Source: Fibrella forsythiae (GTDB lineage Bacteria; Bacteroidota; Bacteroidia; Cytophagales; Spirosomataceae). Taken from it: 64,000 nt of DNA. The stretch spans positions 496,001 to 560,000 of the forward strand of contig NZ_JAFMYW010000002.1 in NCBI RefSeq assembly GCF_017353175.1, read 5' to 3'. A program made the position numbers and the translations under genes. Below are positions 41,930 through 48,930 of the stretch, piece after piece. Within the stretch, counting starts at the first letter, position 1. Each line of letters opens with the position of its first letter. The notes below the pieces were generated by a model. The model was given only the letters and a program-made list of their open reading frames with translations, made no database searches and was not told the DNA's origin.

Positions 41930-42616
41930 ATGAACGTACCTGATAACGCTCTTAAACTGACCGTCGACGCCGTTGTGTTTGGCTACCGGGATGGGCAGCT
42001 GTTCGTGGCGCTTATCAACCGGAAATACCCGCCCTATGAAGGGCAGTGGGCCTTGCCGGGCGGCTTTGTATTGCCCGATGAAAACCTGGAAACGGCTGTT
42101 CAGCGGGAATTGCATGAAGAAACCGGCATTCAGCTACGTTTTCTGGAACAGCTTTTTACGTTTGGTGAGGTGCAGCGCGACCCCCGGCAGCGTGTCGTAA
42201 GCGTGGCCTACATGGGACTGGTGCGCCCGACCGATTTTGATATCAAGGCCAGTACCGACGCTCAGGAGGTTGACTGGTTCCCGATAGACGAGCTCCCCGC
42301 GTTGGCCTTCGACCACGCCAGTATGTTGGAAATGGCCCTGAAACGCCTTCGTGGAAAGCTGACTTACGAGCCTATCGGCCTGAATTTGTTAGACGAAAAA
42401 TTTCCCTTTGGTGATCTGGAACGCCTGTATGCGACCATACTGAACAAACCCTTCGACCGCCGGAATTTCCGTAAGAAGTTTCTCAGCTTCGGTATCCTGA
42501 CTGAATTACCCGAAAAAAGCGCGCTGGAAAAAGGCCGACCTGCCACCTTGTACTCATTTGATCGCCACCGATACGAACTGGCTAGGCAGGAAGGCATTCT
42601 GTTTGATATCAAGTGA
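41930..42616 (+). CDS. nrtR: NrtR-type NAD-metabolism repressor (Nudix domain + winged helix)
   Basis: 228 residues. The N-terminal Nudix-like domain has an intact Nudix box (GFVLPDENLETAVQRELHEE, about residues 46-65), and the C-terminal 90 residues (FDRRNFRKKFLSFGILTELPE, then KGRPATLYSFDRHRYE) form the winged-helix DNA-binding domain of NrtR. NrtR represses NAD-biosynthesis genes and is released by ADP-ribose. The next three genes are NAD-salvage genes with two matching palindromes in front, which supports the assignment strongly. Confidence 0.88.
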   Translation: MNVPDNALKLTVDAVVFGYRDGQLFVALINRKYPPYEGQWALPGGFVLPDENLETAVQRELHEETGIQLRFLEQLFTFGEVQRDPRQRVVSVAYMGLVRPTDFDIKASTDAQEVDWFPIDELPALAFDHASMLEMALKRLRGKLTYEPIGLNLLDEKFPFGDLERLYATILNKPFDRRNFRKKFLSFGILTELPEKSALEKGRPATLYSFDRHRYELARQEGILFDIK

Positions 42617-42637
42617 GACAATTACCGGCTAGTTGTG

Positions 42638-42658
42638 TTTGTGTAAATAGTACGCAAA
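42638..42658 (+). promoter_or_regulatory. NrtR operator, site 1
   Basis: An imperfect palindrome TTTGTGTA-N5-TACGCAAA. The same 21-bp element occurs inverted at 42690-42710 with two differences. Site 1 lies upstream of the -33 region of the promoter of the NAD-salvage operon. Confidence 0.8.
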
Positions 42659-42662
42659 ATAC

Positions 42663-42693
42663 TTTGTGATTGAAAACAAATGAATTACGTTTG
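42663..42693 (+). promoter_or_regulatory. Promoter of the prs-nadV-NADAR operon
   Basis: A -33-like TTTG (42663-42666), 19-base spacer and -7 box TACGTTTG (42686-42693) match the Bacteroidota promoter pattern TTG-N19-TAnnTTTG. The -7 box overlaps operator site 2, so a bound repressor would block it. Confidence 0.65.
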
Positions 42694-42710
42694 CGTAGAA
42701 TTTACACAAA
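42690..42710 (-). promoter_or_regulatory. NrtR operator, site 2
   Basis: A second copy of the operator, half-sites TTTGCGTA-N5-TACACAAA, inverted relative to site 1. Centre-to-centre distance is 52 bases (about five helical turns). It ends 6 bases before the prs start codon and overlaps the -7 box. Confidence 0.8.
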
Positions 42711-42716
42711 AAGGAT

Positions 42717-43571
42717 ATGCTCGCGTTACACCTGTCACCCGGATTTTCGCCAACCGACGCCACGCCCATTGCCTTCACCGCGTTCACATTCAGTGGAGGT
42801 GAGCCACATATTAAGCTTGATCTGCCGGTTGCTGGCAACGTACCTGAGCCGGTTCTGATTTCCCAACGGGTAACAACCGCCGCTGATTTTATGCAGCTAC
42901 TACTGGCAACCGATGCGCTTCGGCGGGCGGGGTATAAGCAATTGTTGCTGATGCTGCCCTATTTTCCGGCAGCCCGGCAAGACCGGCTGATGGTTCCGGG
43001 CGAGCCCCTGAGCGTTCGGGTATATGCTGATCTGATCAACGCCCAGCACTACGAACAGGTGTATGTGTATGACCCACATTCAGACGTTACGCCCGCTTTA
43101 CTGAACAATAGTCAGGTTATTGGTAATCAGACGTTTGTTGGGGAGGTCTTGGCGCGTTTCGCCCCGGAAAAACTTTGTTTGGTTTCGCCCGATGCGGGGG
43201 CGCTGAAGAAAATTCATAAACTGGCTGCTGCACTGGGTGGCGTGCCCGTAGTGGTATGCGATAAGGAACGCGACGTCAGAACGGGGACGCTGACTGGCTT
43301 CCGGGTATTTGCCGACGACCTGACTGGGCGGCAATGCCTGATCGTAGATGATATCTGCGATGGGGGAGGAACCTTCGTCGGGTTGGCCGCTGAGCTTCGG
43401 AAACTAAATCCAGAGCGGGTTTCGCTGGCAGTGTCGCACGGCATTTTTAGTAAAGGTCTCGCCCCGCTGACCAATACGCTAGACCATGTGTATGCCACCG
43501 ATAGCTTCTCGACGCTGCCCGATACCGATACGTTTACACAACTTGCCCTGAAAAACCTGATCACGCTTTAA
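42717..43571 (+). CDS. prs: Ribose-phosphate pyrophosphokinase (PRPP synthetase)
   Basis: 284 residues, a little short of the classical Prs (about 310). It contains PYFPAARQDRLMVPGEPLSVRVYADLIN (the catalytic PxxPxxRQDR region), VYDPHSDVTP (ribose-5-phosphate/Mg region), SPDAGALKKI and the PRPP loop CLIVDDICDGGGTFVGL. It makes PRPP, the co-substrate of the NAMPT encoded next. A dedicated, NrtR-controlled PRPP synthetase for NAD salvage fits the context; a separate housekeeping prs gene is likely elsewhere. Confidence 0.9.
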   Translation: MLALHLSPGFSPTDATPIAFTAFTFSGGEPHIKLDLPVAGNVPEPVLISQRVTTAADFMQLLLATDALRRAGYKQLLLMLPYFPAARQDRLMVPGEPLSVRVYADLINAQHYEQVYVYDPHSDVTPALLNNSQVIGNQTFVGEVLARFAPEKLCLVSPDAGALKKIHKLAAALGGVPVVVCDKERDVRTGTLTGFRVFADDLTGRQCLIVDDICDGGGTFVGLAAELRKLNPERVSLAVSHGIFSKGLAPLTNTLDHVYATDSFSTLPDTDTFTQLALKNLITL

Positions 43572-43583
43572 TCATCTATAGCC

Positions 43584-45050
43584 ATGAGAACCAACCCGTT
43601 AACACTCATTGATTTTTATAAAGCTGACCATCGCCGCCAATATCCCGATGGGACAGAATTAGTGTACAGCAACCTGACGCCCCGCAGCAGTCGTGTGGCG
43701 GGTACCGATGAGGTGGTGTTCTTCGGCCTTCAGTATTTCGTGCAGGAATACCTGATCGATCAGTGGAACGACGGTTTCTTTCGTCGACCAAAGGCGGAAG
43801 TGCTGGCTCAGTACCAACGCCGGATGGATACATCGCTGGGGCAGGGTGCCATTGATGTAGCACATATCGGCGCTCTGCATGATTTGGGTTATTTGCCGCT
43901 GGAAATAAAAGCCGTAGCCGAAGGAACGCGCGTTCCGCTGAAAGTGGCGATGCTGACAATGAAGAACACTAAACCCGAATTCTTCTGGCTCACCAACTAC
44001 CTTGAAACGCTGATATCGTGTGTGCTCTGGAAACCATGTACCTCCGCCACCACCGCCCTGACCTACCGCCGCGTGTTCGATCAGTACGCCGATGAAACAG
44101 TTGGTAATCGCGACTTCGTAAGCTGGCAGGGGCACGACTTTTCCATGCGCGGCATGTCGGGTGTTGAAGATGCCATCATGAGTGGGGCGGGTCACCTGCT
44201 CAGCTTCACCGGCACGGATTCTGTACCGGCCATCGATTTCCTGGAAGCGTATTACGATGCCAACGCCGACCTCGAACTGGTTGGCGGATCGGTGCCGGCC
44301 ACCGAGCACAGCGTCATGTGTATGGGGTTGAAAGACAGCGAAATTGACACATTCCGTCGGCTGATCACCACCGTCTATCCGGCGGGCGTGGTTTCGATCG
44401 TTTCCGACACCTGGGATTTCTGGCGGGTCATTACCGAGTTCCTGCCTCAGTTGAAAGCGGATATTCTGGCCCGGAACGGTAAGGTTGTCATTCGGCCCGA
44501 TTCGGGTGATCCGGTTAAAATTATCTGTGGCGATCCAGACGCCGAGCCCGGTAGTCCGGCGTTTAAAGGGGCAATCGAGTGCATGTGGGAAACGTTTGGC
44601 GGCACAATCACCGGGAAAGGCTACAAACTGCTCGACGGCCACATTGGCCTGATCTACGGCGATAGTATCACCATCGAGCGGCAAGGGCTCATCCTGGAAC
44701 AGCTGAAACAGAAAGGCTTTGCCTCGTTCAACGTGGTGCTGGGCATTGGCTCGTTCACCTACGAATACGTTACCCGCGATACGTTCGGGTTTGCTGTCAA
44801 GGCTACTTACGGGCAGGTTAACGGCGAAGGGCGCGATATCTTTAAAGATCCTAAAACAGACAACGGCACCAAGAAATCGGCCAAAGGGTTGCTGTGTGTC
44901 ACGGAAGAGAATGGCCGATTGGTGATGCAAGACCAACGTACCTGGGCCGAAGAACAAACCGGTCTGCTACAAACCGTCTTTCTCGACGGACAATTAGTAC
45001 GCAAACAAACACTGGCTCAGATCAGGGAACAACTGCACAAAAACATATGA
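43584..45050 (+). CDS. nadV: Nicotinamide phosphoribosyltransferase (NAMPT)
   Basis: 488 residues, the full length of bacterial/vertebrate-type NAMPT. Features are LTLIDFYKADHRRQYPDGT at the N-terminus, FSMRGMSGVEDAIMSGAGHL, VPATEHSVMCMG (the substrate-site region), VVIRPDSGDPVKI and YGQVNGEGRDIFKDPKTD. It makes NMN from nicotinamide and PRPP in the cytoplasm. It starts 12 bases after prs, and its TGA overlaps the ATG of the NADAR gene, so all three are one operon. Confidence 0.95.
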   Translation: MRTNPLTLIDFYKADHRRQYPDGTELVYSNLTPRSSRVAGTDEVVFFGLQYFVQEYLIDQWNDGFFRRPKAEVLAQYQRRMDTSLGQGAIDVAHIGALHDLGYLPLEIKAVAEGTRVPLKVAMLTMKNTKPEFFWLTNYLETLISCVLWKPCTSATTALTYRRVFDQYADETVGNRDFVSWQGHDFSMRGMSGVEDAIMSGAGHLLSFTGTDSVPAIDFLEAYYDANADLELVGGSVPATEHSVMCMGLKDSEIDTFRRLITTVYPAGVVSIVSDTWDFWRVITEFLPQLKADILARNGKVVIRPDSGDPVKIICGDPDAEPGSPAFKGAIECMWETFGGTITGKGYKLLDGHIGLIYGDSITIERQGLILEQLKQKGFASFNVVLGIGSFTYEYVTRDTFGFAVKATYGQVNGEGRDIFKDPKTDNGTKKSAKGLLCVTEENGRLVMQDQRTWAEEQTGLLQTVFLDGQLVRKQTLAQIREQLHKNI

Positions 45051-45454
45051 TGTATACTCTCAATTGGTTGCTTGCTGAGCAAGTTTTGAAGAAACCGCTC
45101 AAGTACCTTCTTTTCTGGGGACACCAACCCGAACGGGATGGAAGTGTCGGGAAAGGTTGCTTCAGCCAGTGGTGGCCGTCGACGTTTACGGTTGATGGAA
45201 TCGATTACGCCACGGCTGAACACTGGATGATGGCTGAAAAAGCGCGCTTGTTCAGCGATGAGGTTACTCGCGACCGAATTCTGATGGCCAAAACACCGGG
45301 AGAAGCCAAGAAACTGGGTCGGCAGGTACGTGGTTTCGACGCCCATACATGGCAATCGGCCTGTATTGACCTCGTATGGAAAGGCACGAACTTACTTGGC
45401 TTCGCCTTGATGACCGTCCGCGATCAGTTGAGTAGTCAGCCTGTTGCTAGTTAG
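45047..45454 (+). CDS. NADAR-family N-glycosidase (YbiA-like)
   Basis: 135 residues. The start ATG overlaps the nadV stop (ATGATG; the second ATG at 45050 is equally possible). Conserved segments are LFWGHQPERDGSVGKGCFSQWWPSTFTVDG, YATAEHWMMAEKARLF, KKLGRQVRGFDAHTW and the end region LVWKGTNLLGFAL. NADAR enzymes hydrolyse N-glycosidic bonds of riboflavin intermediates, and some remove ADP-ribose from guanine in DNA. Its place in the NAD-salvage operon suggests recovery of ADP-ribose or related metabolites. Confidence 0.88.
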   Translation: MMYTLNWLLAEQVLKKPLKYLLFWGHQPERDGSVGKGCFSQWWPSTFTVDGIDYATAEHWMMAEKARLFSDEVTRDRILMAKTPGEAKKLGRQVRGFDAHTWQSACIDLVWKGTNLLGFALMTVRDQLSSQPVAS

Positions 45455-45485
45455 CTAGGTTTTCTCGATGTTGCCTGGGAACGTG

Positions 45486-46028
45486 TTAAACGTTGCGTGA
45501 CAGAAAATACGTTAGGTCGGGCGTGGGCAATCCGGGAATCTTGGCTTGTTCGTCCCAAAGCCGCAGTTGGATAATCTCCTTGAAATAAGGGTGTAGCGCA
45601 AACGTGCTGACTTCCAGCGGATTCATGGGGCCGCCCTGCATAAGCAATGTCTGAACACTGGCTTCCGACAGTCGGGCCGCATACGCCTGGTCAGTGGCAA
45701 CCAGATACCGTTTTGCGTTGACGTGGTTTTCAATCAGTTGAGCCATTTTCTCTGGAAAACCCTGTTCGCGCAGGAAATCGGCACCCAGTTGTTCATGATC
45801 AACCCGTCCGTATTCGTCCATGTGGTCGGCGGCATTGTCTGATGGCAGCAGGTGGCCAATATCATGAAGCAGAGCGGCAAGCACAACCGCCTTGTCGGCC
45901 TTGGCTTCTTCGGCCAGTTGAGCGCATTGGAGTGCGTGTTCCAGCTGAGAAACGGGTTCGCCATAGTAGGCGTCTTGTCCGCGTTGGGCAAAGAGCTCAA
46001 CAAGTATCGGGTAGGAGGGAGAAGGCAT
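45486..46028 (-). CDS. PhnZ-like HD-domain oxygenase (phosphonate cleavage)
   Basis: 180 residues from MPSPSYPILVELFAQRG; a longer frame to 46226 overlaps the upstream gene. The diiron HD ligands are His31, His55-Asp56 (LLHDIGH), His78 and His102. Tyr21 and Glu24 (AYYGEPVSQLEHAL) match the substrate-gating Tyr24 and Glu27 of PhnZ, and Lys106 matches its Lys108, with an offset of two to three residues. PhnZ oxidatively cleaves hydroxylated 2-aminoethylphosphonate to glycine and phosphate. The gene is last in an operon with a phosphatase-type hydrolase and SusC/SusD. No PhnY is seen in the window. Confidence 0.85.
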   Translation of the reverse strand: MPSPSYPILVELFAQRGQDAYYGEPVSQLEHALQCAQLAEEAKADKAVVLAALLHDIGHLLPSDNAADHMDEYGRVDHEQLGADFLREQGFPEKMAQLIENHVNAKRYLVATDQAYAARLSEASVQTLLMQGGPMNPLEVSTFALHPYFKEIIQLRLWDEQAKIPGLPTPDLTYFLSRNV

Positions 46029-46054
46029 AATAAAGCAGGTTAATACAAACTGAA

Positions 46055-47137
46055 TCAGCGGTTGGCGCCCGTACTGGTGCCGATGGCCGCACCAACCGGG
46101 TGGTCGGCTTTGAAATCGAACCCCAGCAGGCGGGCAATGGTGGCGGCTATCTGACTCTGAAAGAGCAACGGCCCATCTTTCTGCTCGCCTGCTGGCTGAA
46201 TACCGGTGCCTAATGCCGCTAGCCAAATCTGGTACGAATCGGGTGTTTTGGTGCCGTGGTCTTTCCAGCGGGCTTTGGGTGTATGGCCCCGGCCATGATC
46301 GGTGGTGATAAGGAGGGCCGTTTTACCGGCATATTGTGGCATCGACTGAATCAACTGCCATAGGTTGCCCAGGTACGTATCAATCGACTGTACCATGCGC
46401 AGATGATCCAAGTAGCGCCCGGCGTGGGCGAGATCGTCGGTTTCGTCGAATGAGAGAAAGAGAACGCGGGGCTGTTTCTGCTTAACATACTGGCGGGCCG
46501 AGAAATAGGTCAGGAAATCGGCCCGAACACCATTGCCAAACTCGCGGGGATACAGTGCCGTGAGGTCGCTCAGGAGCGAATCGGTGGCCGTGACGGGGTT
46601 GCCTGGTTCATTGGCCGAACTGGCATAGATGCCGCTCCGCTTTTCGTTGACCGCCGCTTCAATGACGTCCCATGATGAGAACACCGCCACTTTTCCGGCA
46701 AAGCCCGGCTGCTGGTTCAGAAACTCCAGCACCGTCACGTTGGGATTGTCGATCTTATCGTTTGATTTGATCCGGTCATCGGCGTAGCCACTCAGGATTT
46801 CATTGTAGCCCGGATAGCTGAACCAGTGCGGATTTGATACGTTCATGCGATTCCCTTGCTGGCGGTTTCCGTACAACTGCCCCTGCTGGCCGATGGTGTT
46901 CCATAGAAAAGGAAGAAGCCGTTTCCGTCGCTCAATAGCGCTGCCTGCCCAGAACTGGCTGCGGGCACTGGCCGTATCGCGGCTATATGCCGGATCGAAC
47001 AGCAGCGTGGAGTCGGCTCCGTTGAAAACCTCCTGCCAGCGCACGCCATCGAGCGTGACAAGAATGAGGTTTTGGGCCGGTTGTGCAGCAGCAGCGGTGC
47101 AGACGAACAGGCTGGCAATGAGAATGTAAAGGCGCAT
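46055..47137 (-). CDS. Secreted alkaline-phosphatase-superfamily hydrolase
   Basis: 360 residues from MRLYILIASLFVCTAAAA, a clean signal peptide; longer frame rejected. The metal-site motifs are LVTLDGVRWQEVF (about residue 29), FSYPGYNEILSG (nucleophile region), LSFDETDDLAHAGRY (about residue 235) and LITTDHGRGH (about residue 282), as in AP-superfamily phosphodiesterases and phosphonate/phosphate-ester hydrolases. Which bond it cuts is unknown. It follows susD by 54 bases and precedes the PhnZ-like gene by 26, so a periplasmic step in phosphonate or phosphate-ester use is inferred. Confidence 0.85.
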   Translation of the reverse strand: MRLYILIASLFVCTAAAAQPAQNLILVTLDGVRWQEVFNGADSTLLFDPAYSRDTASARSQFWAGSAIERRKRLLPFLWNTIGQQGQLYGNRQQGNRMNVSNPHWFSYPGYNEILSGYADDRIKSNDKIDNPNVTVLEFLNQQPGFAGKVAVFSSWDVIEAAVNEKRSGIYASSANEPGNPVTATDSLLSDLTALYPREFGNGVRADFLTYFSARQYVKQKQPRVLFLSFDETDDLAHAGRYLDHLRMVQSIDTYLGNLWQLIQSMPQYAGKTALLITTDHGRGHTPKARWKDHGTKTPDSYQIWLAALGTGIQPAGEQKDGPLLFQSQIAATIARLLGFDFKADHPVGAAIGTSTGANR

Positions 47138-47191
47138 GGATACAGAAAGCCCTGCAAAACGAAGCCGTTTTACAGGGCCCAACTAAGTGAG

Positions 47192-48787
47192 TTATTGTAA
47201 AAGCCACATGGTAGCGTTTATATCATCATTTCCACCGAATTGGCTGGTGAGCGAGGCCTTCAGGTTGTCGCCATTAGTGGTTCGCTCGTTCGAGGGGTAC
47301 AGCCACCGTTTCGGAATCCGGGTGCTGTTGCCGGTGCCCACGCCCGTCAGGAAGGCAGGTACGCCCGTGCGGCGCTGGTTATAGAAAGCTTCGAGCCCCG
47401 AATTCTGGAAAAAGGCGATGTATTTCTGCGTCAGGATCTGGTTCAGTCCCGTGGCGTTATTGCCTGCGTATTTCACCGAAGCCTGCGCCAGGTAATCGCT
47501 CAGGCTCACCTTTATCGTGTAATTATCGAAATTAAAAATGCCGCCATCGCGCGAGAACGTCACCGTGTTGTCGCCGTCTTTCAGGCCATAAAAGCCCATC
47601 GAGGCAGCAATACCCTGCTGATAATACGTATCGGCGTTGGCCGAGGCCCAGCCCCGGTTGATGCCTTCGGCCAGGTTGAACATCAACTCAGGATAACCGA
47701 TAATAAAGACAGGCTCGCCCAGGTACGTTGTGTAATAGTGCTTCCGGTTCTGGAACGAGTACTCGCCCTTCAGTGCTTTCGTCGACATGTCCTGCAAATC
47801 TTCGCCCGATGAAGCCCCCGCAAACGCGGCGAAGTCAGTAGGCTTCAGGCCCGTGGCCAGCTTTGCCGCTGCTGGCTCGGCCACCACAAATAGGCGCGGG
47901 TCTTTACGGTCAGCCAGCAGGTCGATGTAGGTTTTGGCCATGTTTTCGCGCGTGGCATTTTGCCCGAAATTATCCTGGTTGCGCGGATACTTGTTCTGGG
48001 TGCTGTTATGGATGTATTGCAGGTTATCGCTCATACCCGTCATTAATGGGTACTTGGCCGGGTTACCAACTATGTCGGCAAATTTCTGCTTGATGGCCAG
48101 ATCCGGGTCTGCTTCTTTTTTGCTCAGGCTGATCAGCACCCGAATACGGTAGGTGTTGATGACTTTCTGCCACTGACGCAGGTTGTTACCCAGGTAAAAG
48201 TCGCCGGCCAGTGTGTTATCACCTCTGGCAATGATCGTGGCCATGTCGGTATTGGCATCATCCAGCCACTTCAGGATCTGGATATATACGGACTTCTGCG
48301 AGTCGTATTTGGGCGTCAGGTTGGCCTGATCCTTCAGGGCGTCGGTCAGGGGTACGTCGCCCACACGACGGGTCATGTTTTCGTAGAAATAGGCCCGGAA
48401 GAATTTGCCCAGTGCCGAGTACGGATTCACATCGGCAGCGCCTGCCCGTTTGGCTTCGGCTTCCATCTTTACCACGTCTTTCAGTGTAAAGAAATTCAGG
48501 TTCGTGGTGGTCCAGGCGTATTCGTTCGTTGCGTAGTAGTTGTAGTTCGAGCAATAAAACTGGTTGTAACGCTGCTCGCTCCCCCAGGGTGAATACGTAA
48601 CGCCCGAAAAACCCGATGGACTATTCTGGCTGTCGTACATGTCGTTCAGAATACCCTTCAGAACCAGCGAGGCAGGGGCGTTAACGGCCCGGTTCGGGTC
48701 TTTTTCGAGTTCGTTAAACGGCTTTTCGCAGGCCGATACCAGCAGCGCAATAGCGAAAATAAGGAGGAGGAAATGATACGGTTTCAT
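47192..48787 (-). CDS. SusD/RagB-family outer-membrane lipoprotein
   Basis: 531 residues. Lipoprotein signal MKPYHFLLLIFAIALLVSAC, then ELEKDPNRA. It resembles the SusD-like type with TPR helices (KYPLMTGMSDNLQYIHNSTQ, LAEGINRGWASANADTYYQQGI). SusD proteins capture ligands on the cell surface and lid the partner SusC channel. The ligand need not be a glycan; the operon partners suggest a phosphonate- or phosphate-containing molecule. Confidence 0.9.
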   Translation of the reverse strand: MKPYHFLLLIFAIALLVSACEKPFNELEKDPNRAVNAPASLVLKGILNDMYDSQNSPSGFSGVTYSPWGSEQRYNQFYCSNYNYYATNEYAWTTTNLNFFTLKDVVKMEAEAKRAGAADVNPYSALGKFFRAYFYENMTRRVGDVPLTDALKDQANLTPKYDSQKSVYIQILKWLDDANTDMATIIARGDNTLAGDFYLGNNLRQWQKVINTYRIRVLISLSKKEADPDLAIKQKFADIVGNPAKYPLMTGMSDNLQYIHNSTQNKYPRNQDNFGQNATRENMAKTYIDLLADRKDPRLFVVAEPAAAKLATGLKPTDFAAFAGASSGEDLQDMSTKALKGEYSFQNRKHYYTTYLGEPVFIIGYPELMFNLAEGINRGWASANADTYYQQGIAASMGFYGLKDGDNTVTFSRDGGIFNFDNYTIKVSLSDYLAQASVKYAGNNATGLNQILTQKYIAFFQNSGLEAFYNQRRTGVPAFLTGVGTGNSTRIPKRWLYPSNERTTNGDNLKASLTSQFGGNDDINATMWLLQ

Positions 48788-48804
48788 TATGTTGGGAGGT
48801 TTGG

Positions 48805-48924
48805 CCCCACCCCCGGCCCCTCCCCTGTATTTCAGGGGAGGGGAGTTGTACGCTGGAGTAGCTTCGCCAATCAGCAGAGCATTATCCCCCTCCCCTTGGT
48901 TAAGGGGAGAGGCTAGGGGTGGGG
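48805..48924. repeat. C-rich/G-rich nested inverted repeat between susC and susD
   Basis: CCCCACCCCCGGCCCCTCCC at the left end is complementary to GGGGAGAGGCTAGGGGTGGGG-type sequence at the right end. Each arm also holds a smaller hairpin (CCCCTCCCC...GGGGAGGGG on the left, CTCCCCTTGGTTAAGGGGAG on the right). The spacer contains GTAGCTTCGCC. It may attenuate or separate susC from susD expression. Confidence 0.8.
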
Positions 48925-48930
48925 TATGTT

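Noticed and set aside
43659-44957. 432-codon open frame antisense to nadV
   Set aside because: It is a mirror of a strongly conserved NAMPT gene; its translation has no protein-like domain signature.
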